Source: Aneurinibacillus soli
Lineage (GTDB): Bacteria > Bacillota > Bacilli > Aneurinibacillales > Aneurinibacillaceae
Direction of reading: 5' to 3'
NCBI RefSeq assembly: GCF_002355375.1
Contig: NZ_AP017312.1
Coordinates: forward strand, 470,001 to 534,000
Length of the DNA: 64,000 nt
The position numbers and the translations under genes are program-made. A model generated the notes under the pieces. It was given only the letters and a program-made list of their open reading frames with translations. It did not search any database and was not told the origin of the DNA. Positions 16,641 through 25,726 of this stretch are shown piece by piece. Within the stretch, counting starts at the first letter, position 1; each line of letters begins with the position of its first letter.

Positions 16641-18680
16641 GTGCGGACCATCATGGATAGCATCCCGGATTTTGTATGCTTCCGAGACGGAGAGGGAAGA
16701 TGGCTAGCCGCCAACTCTTTTGCTCTACGCTTTTTTGGGCTAGAAACTGTGGCCTATCAAGGAAAAACAACAGAGGAGCTTGTACCATTCGTCACGTGTA
16801 ATCAAGATGTATTTATGAACTGTATACAATCAGACAAGGAAATCTGGGCTACAGGTCAGATGGTACGTATCGAACAAGAACTTCGGCTTCCGAATGGACA
16901 TCCCGTATTTTTGGATATGGTGAAAGTTCCGGTTTATAAAGAAGATGGAAAGCCAAAAGAATTGATTGTAATCGGACGGGATATTACCATACATAAGCAG
17001 GCTGAGCGTCTGTTGAAAGAAAGTGAACAACGCTATCGCTCCCTGGTTGAATACAATGTGGATGCTGTTTTTACACATGATCTGGCAGGACGCTTGATGA
17101 GTATGAATCGAGCGACAGAAGCGATAACCGGCTATTTCGAAGAGGAACTTCTGTATCAGGCTCCACTTCTGATGGTACTGCTTGAAGATCAAGACCGAGC
17201 ACAAGCACACTTTGAGCGAGCAAAAGAGGGAAAAGCTCAGAACTATGATGTTACCATTGTGCACAAGTCAGGGCGGCATGTGCATATTAACGTGGCGAAT
17301 ATTCCAATCATTGTGGATGGAGATGTCGTGGGCGTATATGGAATTGCCAAAGATATTACGGAACGGAGCCTGGCAGAGAAGCGTGTTGAGTATATGGCGT
17401 ACCATGATGAACTAACAGGTTTAATCAACCGACGCTTCTATGAACAGAAGCTTCAGGAAGCGCTCCGCGAAGCAGAAGCGAATGGGAGTCAGATGGCCAT
17501 CTTGTTTCTCGATATGGATCGCTTTAAGAATGTGAACGATTCCATGGGTCATGCACTCGGGGATGAATTGCTACGCATGCTTGCAGATCGCTTGCGGTTC
17601 TGTCTTGAGGAGAGGCATGTGATCGCGCGTCTTGGCGGCGATGAATTCACGTTGCTATGCCGTGATGTACAGGGAGAGCAGGAAGTGAGTGAAGTAGCCG
17701 ATCGTATTGCCCAGGTGTTGGAGGAATCCTTCAAAATAAAAGGGTGCGAGTTCCATATGACTGCAAGCATCGGTATCTCTATGTATCCTAAGGATGGCAA
17801 GGATAGTGAGACCCTTATGCGCCATGCGGACATCGCCATGTACCATGCCAAAAATCAAGGTGGAAGCTATCAGTATTACCGCCCTGGTATGAATCGGAAA
17901 TCACATGACTCCTGGCTCCTTGAACGGGAGCTGCGTAAAGGGTTGGAACGTGAGGAGTTCATGGTGTATTATCAGCCGCAGATGGACATTGCGACGGGCA
18001 AAATTATTGGTGCGGAAGCGCTGATTCGTTGGATTCATCCGGAGAAAGGATTCGTCTCGCCTGGTGAGTTTATTCCATTAGCAGAAGAGATTGGACTGAT
18101 TGTCCCGCTGGGTAACTGGGTATTAGACGAGGCATGCAGGCAGAACAAGCTGTGGCAGGAAGCGGGGCTCCCCCCTATTAAGATAGGAGTGAATCTGTCG
18201 TTTCGCCAGTTCATTCAGCAGGATCTGGCTCGTACAGTAGCAGATACCCTGGAAAGAACTAGGTTGGATTCTTCCTATCTCGATCTGGAGATTACTGAAT
18301 CGATGACGATGGAAGTGGAACGGGCGATGGAAGTACTTGCGCAGCTAAGATCACTTGGAGTCAGTATTAGTATGGATGATTTTGGTACAGGATACAGTTC
18401 ACTTACGCATCTGACCAAATTTCCGATTGATAAACTAAAAATTGACCAGTCATTCGTCCGCAATATTATAGATGGGGCGAATGATGCAGCGATTGCCGCC
18501 ACCATTGTGACGATGGCGAAAAATTTAAAGTTGAAGGCAATTGCTGAAGGTGTCGAGACAGATGACCAATTGCAGTTCCTGCAACGGTGTGGCTGCGATG
18601 AGATTCAAGGTTACTGGCTCAGCCCACCGGTGCCAGCTGAGAAGTTTGAGCGACTTTTGGCGAGTAATTCATGTGTATAG
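16641..18680 (+). CDS. PAS-PAS-GGDEF-EAL cyclic-di-GMP signalling protein
   Basis: 679 residues from a GTG with AAGGAG upstream. No membrane segments. The order is two PAS domains (about 1-118 and 130-250), GGDEF (about 255-420; motif RLGGDEFTLL near 331, intact) and EAL (about 430-679; GAEALIRW near 459, plus the DDFGTGYSSL and KIDQSFV metal/loop motifs, intact). Both diguanylate cyclase and phosphodiesterase activities are thus possible in one cytoplasmic protein, with PAS domains probably sensing a ligand, redox state or a partner. Nothing nearby names a specific pathway. Confidence 0.95.
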   Translation: MRTIMDSIPDFVCFRDGEGRWLAANSFALRFFGLETVAYQGKTTEELVPFVTCNQDVFMNCIQSDKEIWATGQMVRIEQELRLPNGHPVFLDMVKVPVYKEDGKPKELIVIGRDITIHKQAERLLKESEQRYRSLVEYNVDAVFTHDLAGRLMSMNRATEAITGYFEEELLYQAPLLMVLLEDQDRAQAHFERAKEGKAQNYDVTIVHKSGRHVHINVANIPIIVDGDVVGVYGIAKDITERSLAEKRVEYMAYHDELTGLINRRFYEQKLQEALREAEANGSQMAILFLDMDRFKNVNDSMGHALGDELLRMLADRLRFCLEERHVIARLGGDEFTLLCRDVQGEQEVSEVADRIAQVLEESFKIKGCEFHMTASIGISMYPKDGKDSETLMRHADIAMYHAKNQGGSYQYYRPGMNRKSHDSWLLERELRKGLEREEFMVYYQPQMDIATGKIIGAEALIRWIHPEKGFVSPGEFIPLAEEIGLIVPLGNWVLDEACRQNKLWQEAGLPPIKIGVNLSFRQFIQQDLARTVADTLERTRLDSSYLDLEITESMTMEVERAMEVLAQLRSLGVSISMDDFGTGYSSLTHLTKFPIDKLKIDQSFVRNIIDGANDAAIAATIVTMAKNLKLKAIAEGVETDDQLQFLQRCGCDEIQGYWLSPPVPAEKFERLLASNSCV

Positions 18681-18684
18681 TGAA

Positions 18685-18725
18685 GAGGAGCAATCCCGTA
18701 TATCAAGGGGACTGCTCCTTTTTTT
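18685..18725 (+). terminator. intrinsic terminator
   Basis: AGGAGCA (18686-18692) pairs with TGCTCCT (18713-18719), with additional pairs between, then a run of T. Confidence 0.85.
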
Positions 18726-18738
18726 ATTGGTATATACT

Positions 18739-19344
18739 TTACAAGAGTCGGGCAGCCGCCTCCTGAAATCGTTTATATTTGCTTTCTTTGTGTGGGGTGA
18801 ACGTATACCCATGTGCAGTCAGATTTTCCATGACCCGGCGACAGGCATCCTCATCTTCTACCCCTTCGATCTCCAGCTCATATGCTTCATTATTTCCCGG
18901 GAATAGTGTGCGATCTAGTTCATATGTATACGACGAATCAGAAAATGGAAGTAGGCACCGTTCATTTTCAAGTGCCCCGCGTAGACTGATTTGCTCCGGG
19001 GAAACGAGGGAGCGGATGGCTTGTTGTCCTTCCGCTGGCAAATGGCTAAGCAATATGTCCGCATTCTGTTTTCCTTGTTCAAAAACAGTTGCCGGGATTG
19101 TTTGTTCCAGTTCAGTACAGATGAGCGAACTGCCGGACGCGTCCTGCAAAATTTTAGCACATAAAATAAAGTGCTCTTTTTCCTGTCGTACGCGAAGCAT
19201 AATCTTATTACGGCCAAGATAAAAATCAGGGGTATCAAAATAATAATTGATTTGCTTAACCGGAACAGGTGCATTCGGAAAATCTTCTAACAATTTCTCA
19301 TATGCTTTCCGGTCAAGCAGCAGTTTTAATTCCTGTTCTTTCAT
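18739..19344 (-). CDS. CYTH-domain protein (YjbK-like triphosphatase family)
   Basis: 201 residues. It has the signature EQELKLLL near the start (ExExK) and alternating Arg/Lys/Glu beta-strands of the triphosphate tunnel fold: YYFDTPDFYL, MLRVRQE, ILCAKI, YELEIEGVEDEDACRR and KESKYKRF. CYTH enzymes hydrolyse inorganic triphosphate or thiamine triphosphate, or make cyclic AMP. For this Bacillus-type branch the substrate is not settled. Its ATG overlaps the stop of the small gene upstream, so it is the third gene of a coupled set with parA. Confidence 0.88.
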   Translation of the reverse strand: MKEQELKLLLDRKAYEKLLEDFPNAPVPVKQINYYFDTPDFYLGRNKIMLRVRQEKEHFILCAKILQDASGSSLICTELEQTIPATVFEQGKQNADILLSHLPAEGQQAIRSLVSPEQISLRGALENERCLLPFSDSSYTYELDRTLFPGNNEAYELEIEGVEDEDACRRVMENLTAHGYTFTPHKESKYKRFQEAAARLL

Positions 19345-19544
19345 GATCGCTCCTCCTTGTTAAATGTCTGGATACAGGCGGACCAGAACCGCAGATTCAG
19401 AACGAAGGGATGAAAGGTATACCAGAGGCTTTCCTGCTGTAGTGACGGATTGGGCGCCTGTCGGCCAGAAATATGAATGCCGCCGAGAATCCGGTCCATC
19501 TCCCGTTCAATGGTTTGTTTACTGGTTTTTCTTCGTGCTGACAC
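19341..19544 (-). CDS. small protein between parA and the CYTH gene
   Basis: 67 residues from a GTG that lies inside the 3' end of parA, nine bases after GGAG. Its stop TGA overlaps the ATG of the CYTH gene. Overlap at both ends is strong evidence of a real, translationally coupled gene. The N-terminus is basic (MSARRKTSKQTIEREMDRIL) and could be a short DNA-binding or ParA-stimulating segment, as in small ParB or adaptor partners. The second half is aromatic and hydrophobic. I recognise no family. Confidence 0.7.
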   Translation of the reverse strand: MSARRKTSKQTIEREMDRILGGIHISGRQAPNPSLQQESLWYTFHPFVLNLRFWSACIQTFNKEERS

Positions 19545-20319
19545 GCTGAATCAGCTCCTTGGTGAATGATTGGTAAGCGGCGAGCGCAGGGCTGTGTCGA
19601 TCATAGGTAAGCAAAGTCTCTCCGGCATATTGTGATTTTTCCACGGATGCGCTTTTAGGGATGTAGGACGTAAACAGCAGATCCCCGAAGTAATCAGCTA
19701 GCTTTTCACGCGATAAGCGAGACGTCTGGGCGCGCATTTCCACTTTTGTATTTAGAATGCCTGCGATCTCTAACGTTTGGTTACAGCTTTCTCGAATTTT
19801 ATTATATTTTGTAATCAGGTTACTCATGCCAGTCAATGCATATTTAGAACTGTCACATGGAATTACCACATAATCAGAGGCTGCCAGCGCGTTCATCGTC
19901 AGAAGAGACAGGGATGGTGGGCAGTCGATTAAGATATAGTCATAAGACGAACGGAGTGGAGCCAGTATGGTCTGAAGCCGAAATTCTCGATTTGTACCTT
20001 GTGCCGCCTGTTCTGCGAATTGATCAAGAGCAGGGGAGGCAGGAATGACATCGCAGCCAATAATGGATGAAGGGCGACGAAGTCCATCCACCTGTCCCAT
20101 GGAGAATGGATCTGATCCTCGCGAAGTAAGAAGCAGTTCAAGCAATAAAGATACGTTACCCTCCTCTCCTATACCTGCTGCATCTGAAGCATTGGCCTGC
20201 GGGTCCAGATCAAGCAGAAGCACGCGTTTGCCTAGCTGCACGAGACAAGAAGCTGTTGTTATGGCGGTTGTTGTCTTCGCTACGCCGCCTTTATTGTTAT
20301 ATAAAGAAATAATCGTCAT
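19519..20319 (-). CDS. ParA/Soj-type ATPase
   Basis: 266 residues from the ATG at 20319, placed correctly behind GGGGGG (the ATG nine bases earlier lies too close). The deviant Walker A is KGGVAKTT (residues 10-17), Walker A' is LLDLDPQANAS and Walker B is ILIDCPPSLS. ParA ATPases position DNA or protein complexes by binding DNA nonspecifically in the ATP state. No parB gene or parS site is seen nearby, and the chromosomal soj is elsewhere in Bacillales. It heads a tightly coupled operon with a small basic protein and a CYTH protein. Confidence 0.9.
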   Translation of the reverse strand: MTIISLYNNKGGVAKTTTAITTASCLVQLGKRVLLLDLDPQANASDAAGIGEEGNVSLLLELLLTSRGSDPFSMGQVDGLRRPSSIIGCDVIPASPALDQFAEQAAQGTNREFRLQTILAPLRSSYDYILIDCPPSLSLLTMNALAASDYVVIPCDSSKYALTGMSNLITKYNKIRESCNQTLEIAGILNTKVEMRAQTSRLSREKLADYFGDLLFTSYIPKSASVEKSQYAGETLLTYDRHSPALAAYQSFTKELIQRVSTKKNQ

Positions 20320-20458
20320 AGAATACATCCCCCCTTCTGTAAAGTATAAGGGAAAAAGAGAATGTGTGAACCGAACGATTTGAATTGGCTACTCACTTTT
20401 TTCTGAAACCGGGAATACGCTACACAAGATGAATTCGCGGAATGTAGGAGGAAAGGTT

Positions 20459-21070
20459 ATGAGTGAGAACAAAAGTACGGTTCTGGTGGAAGCCAAGGAG
20501 TTAGTTCAGCCGCGTCTGAAGCTGACATACCCGGATGTACATATCCCTTTGAACCGTAGAGTGCAGAAGAACATCAACCGGGATATTCACAATGTACTTA
20601 CGGGTATGCTGCGTGCGGATCAGTACCCGAATGCGGAAGATAAGGAATTCGGAGGCGGATACGAAGTGAAAGCCAATGAGAGTCAGGTGCTAAGCCTGGT
20701 ATTTGAGCTGTATTACTATGCAGATGGTACCGCTCACGGCATGGTTACGTACAGATCCCGCACATATAATACCCAGACCGGGCATGCATATACGCTAGCC
20801 GAACTGTTCCGTCGGGGAAGTGACTGGCAGAAACGACTAAATAAAGAGATCAAGCGTCAGTTCAAGAAGCGGGACATCCCACAGACTGCCCCGTTTGAAA
20901 CAGTAATAGAATCGACGGATTACTTCGTTACACCGCAAGACCTTGTGATTTATTTTCAACTATATGAATATACACCGTATGCATATGGTGTGCCGGAGTT
21001 TGCCATTCCGATGGCTTCTCTACAGGACATTGCCAATCCGAGTGGTCCACTTGCTCGGATTGGCACATAA
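20459..21070 (+). CDS. DUF3298 (PdaC/RsiV-like) domain protein
   Basis: 203 residues from the ATG at 20459 (TAGGAGG upstream; the in-frame ATG at 20429 has no site). It contains the DUF4163-like N-terminal region and DUF3298 signatures: YYADGTAHGMVTYRSRTYN, AYTLAELFR and FQLYEYTPYAYGVPEFAIP. Most relatives are secreted or membrane-anchored (RsiV, PdaC). This one shows no signal peptide, so it is either cytoplasmic or exported in another way. Confidence 0.82.
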   Translation: MSENKSTVLVEAKELVQPRLKLTYPDVHIPLNRRVQKNINRDIHNVLTGMLRADQYPNAEDKEFGGGYEVKANESQVLSLVFELYYYADGTAHGMVTYRSRTYNTQTGHAYTLAELFRRGSDWQKRLNKEIKRQFKKRDIPQTAPFETVIESTDYFVTPQDLVIYFQLYEYTPYAYGVPEFAIPMASLQDIANPSGPLARIGT

Positions 21071-21079
21071 AATAGGCAA

Positions 21080-21110
21080 GGCAGGTGTAGACGAGACACC
21101 TGCCGTTTAT
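21080..21110 (+). terminator. probable intrinsic terminator
   Basis: GGCAGGTGT (21080-21088) pairs perfectly with ACACCTGCC (21096-21104). The T-run is short (GTTTAT), so efficiency is uncertain. It lies between convergent genes. Confidence 0.6.
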
Positions 21111-21114
21111 CTGC

Positions 21115-21396
21115 TCAAGAGAATTCAATTTCATCTCGGGAAGAATTGTAGGAAACACGTAGATCTTGTTCGTTCAAATACCAGGTATCTTCTTTCTCCA
21201 TATAAAAGGTAATTCCGTCTATCGTAGCAGAAATGCCGATTTCTTTTGGCGCTTCTTTGGCCACTCCGAGCGAGAAGCCGGTTTGGGCGGTGCTGCATCC
21301 ACCCATACGGACGAAAAAGCGCACGAATTCTCCTTTTTGCACGCTCATTTCCGAGCGGAACCAGTCGAGAGCAGTCGGTTCAATTGTAAGAGTCAT
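21115..21396 (-). CDS. yneR: HesB/IscA-like family protein (YneR type)
   Basis: 93 residues behind CTAGGAGG. It has the A-type fold of IscA/HesB (FVRFFVRMGGCSTAQTGFSL and GITFYMEKEDTWYL). The YneR branch lacks the C-terminal C-G-C cysteines needed for cluster transfer; only one cysteine (MGGCST) is present here. It therefore is probably not a classical iron-sulfur scaffold, and its role is unknown. Confidence 0.85.
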   Translation of the reverse strand: MTLTIEPTALDWFRSEMSVQKGEFVRFFVRMGGCSTAQTGFSLGVAKEAPKEIGISATIDGITFYMEKEDTWYLNEQDLRVSYNSSRDEIEFS

Positions 21397-21408
21397 GAAG
21401 CGGGCCTC

Positions 21409-22329
21409 CTAGTGTTTTATTTGTTTATATTGTACCATGGGACGCGGAAGCTTCGCTGAGATGTAGACGCCGACGATGACAAAGGCGCCGCCGAGAAGCT
21501 GATACCAAGCTAGATGTTCATTGAGAAACAGGATGGCAAATACAGACGCGAATACCGGAATCAAATTCAGAAATACACCCGCATGTGCTGCACCGACGCG
21601 GGCGACGGCTGTGTTCCACGACAGGAAGGCCGCGATGGAAGCAAGAATACCTACATATAAAATCGTGGCGAATGAAGAAACGGACCAGACAGCATGTACC
21701 CCCGACCAGAACGTTTCGTACAGAAAGAATGGGAATAGTAAAATGATACCAATAAGCATGGTTGCAGCAAACGTCGTGTTGCCCGGCAATTGCCCGGCTG
21801 TTTTCTTGATCAGGATTGAATAAATGCTCCAGCAGATGACGGCTGCGATGACAAGCAGATCCCCTTTGTTAAAGGAGAACGTAAGCAAGGCGGCAGCCGA
21901 GCCTCGGGAGATGATACAAACAACACCGACAAGGGAGAGCGCTGTTCCGAGTAACTGATTCCGGTTTAATTTTTCCCGTAGCACAAAGAAAGTAATCAAA
22001 TAAATGATAATGGGTGTTGACGTATTCACGAGCGATGCATTGATTGATGTTGTGTAGTGCAGCGCAATATACAGGAGCGTATTAAAGCCAGCGACACCTG
22101 TAAGCGACAGAAAAAAAAGCATCGGCAGGCGCTTTCGCAACATAGGCCAGTCTGCTCGTAGATTTTGCCAGCAGAATGGTAGAAATACAAGCAGCGCTGT
22201 ACACCAGCGCACAAACGACAGTGTATAAGGCGGCAGTTGCCCGGCAACGGCCCGGCCAATGACGAAATTCCCACCCCATAGAAGCGTCGCAAGTACAAGC
22301 AGGACGTGTGGAGGTAGATTGCGTATCAT
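21409..22329 (-). CDS. EamA/DMT-family transporter
   Basis: 306 residues with about ten transmembrane helices in two EamA repeats (about residues 8-140 and 155-295). Typical segments are LLWGGNFVIGRAVAGQLPP at the start and LNLIPVFASVFAILFLNEHL near the end of repeat 2. Members export amino acids, purines or metabolites; the substrate cannot be predicted. The basic C-terminal tail fits the positive-inside rule. Confidence 0.92.
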   Translation of the reverse strand: MIRNLPPHVLLVLATLLWGGNFVIGRAVAGQLPPYTLSFVRWCTALLVFLPFCWQNLRADWPMLRKRLPMLFFLSLTGVAGFNTLLYIALHYTTSINASLVNTSTPIIIYLITFFVLREKLNRNQLLGTALSLVGVVCIISRGSAAALLTFSFNKGDLLVIAAVICWSIYSILIKKTAGQLPGNTTFAATMLIGIILLFPFFLYETFWSGVHAVWSVSSFATILYVGILASIAAFLSWNTAVARVGAAHAGVFLNLIPVFASVFAILFLNEHLAWYQLLGGAFVIVGVYISAKLPRPMVQYKQIKH

Positions 22330-22388
22330 AAGTTTGTTATCACTTCCCCAATATTTTCCCTAATTATAACGTATGCTGCCTACAGACG

Positions 22389-23213
22389 TTAGTAGGAAGG
22401 GAGGATAAAATGATAGGTAAATGAATCATGGGTAAGTGGGGCAAATGTAAAACCTTGTTTGCGAAGCCCTTCAATAATCTGGGGCAGTGCTTGTACGGTC
22501 GTTATTTTCGCTGGGCTGTCATGCATAAGAATAATGGCTTTTTGTTTGCCATGGCATCCATTCAGAACGGCTTGTACAATGCGTTCGCGCTTCTGGCGGT
22601 TCACAGAAGCGTCCGTAGAATCTACGTTCCAGTCGAAATACTGGTAGCCTTCTTTTAGTTTCTGTTGCGCGAGTGTCATCATCAGATCTTTCCCGCCGTA
22701 TTTCCAGCTGACATGGTTATTGGACCCCCCGGGGAAGCGGAGAATGTCTGGTTGGTAGCCAGTACTTACGTGAATTAGCTTGTCCAACTGCACAAAGTCG
22801 TTCTGAAACGCCTGCGGAGATGAATAAATATGGCGGTAGTTGTGTGAGTATGAATGCAGACCAAGGGAATGCCCGCCTCGGCGAATGAGTCGATATAGTT
22901 CACGTCCTGATGCTGTATTTTTTCCAGTCACAAAAAAGGTGGCCTGTACATCGTAGGCAGCCAGAATACGAAGGATGGAGCGTGTATTTGCAGAAGGCCC
23001 ATCATCGAATGTAAGATAGGCTATTTTTTGTGTTTTAGACTGGGAATGAGAAGGCGGAACGGAGGAAGTCTGCTTCTCATCTGGAGTAAACACGGCATAG
23101 AGCAATAGGATCAGTGCAACTGTAGCTGTAGCGGTGACGATGACAGAACGAATGATGCTCACTCCGATCAGATAGTATTTTTTACATATGTATGCTTGTC
23201 TTTTCTCCTGCAT
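22389..23213 (-). CDS. membrane-anchored polysaccharide deacetylase (NodB family)
   Basis: 274 residues. One N-terminal transmembrane anchor (about 22-42) is followed by a Ser/Gln-rich linker and a NodB domain: LTFDDGPSA (catalytic base Asp and metal Asp), HSYSH (two metal histidines), RFPGG and LMHDS (motif 5 histidine). It probably removes acetyl groups from peptidoglycan or another cell-wall polymer outside the membrane. It is divergent from the ABC transporter cluster. Confidence 0.92.
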   Translation of the reverse strand: MQEKRQAYICKKYYLIGVSIIRSVIVTATATVALILLLYAVFTPDEKQTSSVPPSHSQSKTQKIAYLTFDDGPSANTRSILRILAAYDVQATFFVTGKNTASGRELYRLIRRGGHSLGLHSYSHNYRHIYSSPQAFQNDFVQLDKLIHVSTGYQPDILRFPGGSNNHVSWKYGGKDLMMTLAQQKLKEGYQYFDWNVDSTDASVNRQKRERIVQAVLNGCHGKQKAIILMHDSPAKITTVQALPQIIEGLRKQGFTFAPLTHDSFTYHFILPSY

Positions 23214-23423
23214 GAACAGTTTTTTACCGTAAAATGAAAGGGATAAGACTGTATCTTTTTACACATAATTGCAAATTTCGGAAACTTATTCTCGCATGAG
23301 AGCGTAGAGGATTGTAGAATAAATCATTATTGCTTTTTTCTTTGTCTGTGATTATTTTGTGAAAGAACGGATGATTTATGAAAAAACATCGTGTATGGCA
23401 GAAACTGTGAAGGATGCGGTCCA

Positions 23424-24077
23424 GTGATTTCCATTGTGGATATAACCAAAACATACAAGAAAAGACCAGTCTTTACCGGACTATCAGTTGAGATCGCAGC
23501 AGGAGAACTGTTTGGTTTGACCGGGGAGAATGGAGCGGGTAAGTCTACCTTGTTGTCTATTCTCGCCAGTGTGCTTCCACCGGACGCTGGGGAGGTATGG
23601 ATCGGCGGGAAAAGTGTGCGTCAGCAGGGAAATGAGGTGAAGCGGCTTGTGGGTTATGTGCCGCAGGAGGTCGCTCTCTACTCTGCACTCAGCGGGGAAG
23701 CAAACCTGATGTTCTGGGGCCGGATGTACGGCTTGCGTGGCCGCGAGCTTACAGCGCGTACTACAGAGGCGCTTGCTACTGTTCAGATGGAGGATCGCCG
23801 TCATGACCCGATCTCTGCGTATTCCGGCGGCATGAAGCGCCGCATTAATCTGGCAGCAGCGCTCTTGCACAATCCGCGTGTGTTGATTCTGGATGAACCG
23901 ACGGCCGGTGTAGATATGGCCTCGCGAAGTCATATTATGGATGTTTTGAAAGAGAAGAGTCGGCAGGGGGTGACAATCGTCTACACGAGTCACCATATGG
24001 AAGAAATCATGGCCTGTGATCGAATCGGAGTCCTCAAGGACGGGACACTGGCCGTGTCCGGTACTGCCGGAAACTAA
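23424..24077 (+). CDS. ABC transporter ATP-binding protein (ABC-2 exporter type)
   Basis: 217 residues from the GTG at 23424 (GGATG seven bases upstream). Walker A GENGAGKST, Q-loop VPQEVALYS, signature YSGGMKRR, Walker B VLILDEPTAGVD and the H-loop TSHHMEE are all intact. It energises the two ABC-2 permeases encoded at 25727 and 26946, with a DUF6583-like gene in between. It is slightly short and lacks the extended C-terminus of drug-resistance ATPases. Confidence 0.93.
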   Translation: MISIVDITKTYKKRPVFTGLSVEIAAGELFGLTGENGAGKSTLLSILASVLPPDAGEVWIGGKSVRQQGNEVKRLVGYVPQEVALYSALSGEANLMFWGRMYGLRGRELTARTTEALATVQMEDRRHDPISAYSGGMKRRINLAAALLHNPRVLILDEPTAGVDMASRSHIMDVLKEKSRQGVTIVYTSHHMEEIMACDRIGVLKDGTLAVSGTAGN

Positions 24078-24105
24078 AGATATATAATTTTGGAGGGGTA
24101 CATTG

Positions 24106-25665
24106 ATGGAGGCAAATAAAAAAACGAAAGCACTTGGAGTCGGAGTTGCCGCAGCCGTACTGGTTGCAGGGGGAGCGTATGTTGCGTACGCGAAGTTTGA
24201 TCTATTCAAAAGTCCGCGCATGATGTATCTGGAAGCGGAAGCACAAAGTATGAGTGAGGTTTCGAAAAAACTCGATAAAGCGAGCAAGGAATATAATGAG
24301 GCGATAGATGCCTCGGTAAAAGGTACTACTTCTCAGGATATTGAAATCTCCAATCTCATTCTTGATATGGCTATGCCAGATCCACAAATACAGAAAGCTC
24401 TCGATTTGGCCAAAGATAGCAAGATTGTGATTTCTTCAAGCGCCGATGGTCCGAATAACAAAGGAGCAGGCAAGCTTGATATTTTTATTAACAAAAGCAA
24501 TCTAGTTGGCGCAGAATTTTTCTATGATAAAGAGAAACTTGGATTCGGTGTTCCGGCCATTTATAACAAATACGGCTATTATAATTACAAAGATAAAGCA
24601 ATTGTTGAGCAAAGATTCGGGCAGATGGGTCTTCCGGACCATGTGCCAAATAATAAGGAATATATGGAGGTCTTCCGCATTCCGAACGAAGAGTTAAAAC
24701 CCATTCTGGCCGACTATGCAAAGCTGTATGCGGAAAGCATCAAAGATCAGCAGGTAACGGTGAAGAAAGGTGCGACTCTTGAAGCGGATGGTGTGAAGCA
24801 AAGTGGCAAAGAGCTGACCGTAACGTTCACGGCGGAAGAATACAAACAGTTGATGAAGAAATTTACCGATAAAATATCAAAAGATGAGAAACTTCAGGAC
24901 CTCCTATATGCGCGTTACGATAAATTAGTAGAGTTGATGAAACAAAATGCACCGGATGAGTCCATTCCGAAGCTAACAAAAGAAGAGTTTAAGAAAAAGT
25001 TCAGTGAATTCAAAACAGAGGCAGACCGTGAGATTGATAAGAAAGATGCCGGTTCTGGCGTGAAGATGGTAGTGTTCGTAGATTCAGATGATCATATTTT
25101 GCGTCGTACCATTACGACAGATAATAAATCAAAAGATAAAAATGTTATTATTACGATAGACAGCTATGAAAATAAAGACGGACGTGATCGTAATTCCTTT
25201 GAATTCGTGGGCAAGGATGCAAAAGGTGAAGATATCAAAATAAATATCACTAACTTGATGAAAGAAGAAAGTAGTAAGAAGGATCAGGAGTTTACAGTGT
25301 GGGCAAAAGGAAAAGAAAATGGCAGGCCATCCGGTATGACGCTTTCCGTTAAAGGTACAACCACGAAAAATGATAAGGATAAGAGCACAACAGAAGATGC
25401 AAAAGTCGAACTCGCGATGGATATGAATGATCCAACAATACCGAAAAAACTTACATTTAATATGAAATCAACGCAGAAACTGAACGGTGAAGTGAAAATC
25501 CCGGCACTGGATGCAGGCAATAGTGTTAACCTGGCGATTGTAACTGATGCTGACCTCATGAAGATCCAGCAGGAAATCCAGCTGGGTGGCCAGCAATTCA
25601 TGATCAAAAATATGCAGCTGTTCCAGCAACTTGGCTTAATGCCGGGTATGCCAACGGGTCAATAA
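24106..25665 (+). CDS. DUF6583-like membrane-anchored protein
   Basis: 519 residues. The ATG at 24106 is correctly spaced from GGAGGGG. A basic start and one hydrophobic segment (about residues 10-30) anchor a large, Lys/Asp-rich outer domain. Residues 120-230 and 330-470 look like two beta-rich halves (GKLDIFINKS and VKMVVFVDSDDHILRR) reminiscent of lipoprotein folds that cradle hydrophobic ligands. It resembles DUF6583 proteins found beside ABC-2 transporters. It may deliver or receive the exported substrate outside the membrane. The function is inferred from position only. Confidence 0.7.
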   Translation: MEANKKTKALGVGVAAAVLVAGGAYVAYAKFDLFKSPRMMYLEAEAQSMSEVSKKLDKASKEYNEAIDASVKGTTSQDIEISNLILDMAMPDPQIQKALDLAKDSKIVISSSADGPNNKGAGKLDIFINKSNLVGAEFFYDKEKLGFGVPAIYNKYGYYNYKDKAIVEQRFGQMGLPDHVPNNKEYMEVFRIPNEELKPILADYAKLYAESIKDQQVTVKKGATLEADGVKQSGKELTVTFTAEEYKQLMKKFTDKISKDEKLQDLLYARYDKLVELMKQNAPDESIPKLTKEEFKKKFSEFKTEADREIDKKDAGSGVKMVVFVDSDDHILRRTITTDNKSKDKNVIITIDSYENKDGRDRNSFEFVGKDAKGEDIKINITNLMKEESSKKDQEFTVWAKGKENGRPSGMTLSVKGTTTKNDKDKSTTEDAKVELAMDMNDPTIPKKLTFNMKSTQKLNGEVKIPALDAGNSVNLAIVTDADLMKIQQEIQLGGQQFMIKNMQLFQQLGLMPGMPTGQ

Positions 25666-25671
25666 GGGACA

Positions 25672-25707
25672 CAGGAAGGAGCCGATTGCTGGTTCCTTCC
25701 TGATTTT
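25672..25707 (+). terminator. intrinsic terminator or attenuator inside the ABC cluster
   Basis: CAGGAAGGA (25672-25680) pairs with TCCTTCCTG (25694-25702), then ATTTT. The T-run is short, so it may only lower expression of the permeases relative to the ATPase and DUF6583-like genes. Confidence 0.65.
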
Positions 25708-25726
25708 GTATACAGGCAGGTGTGCT

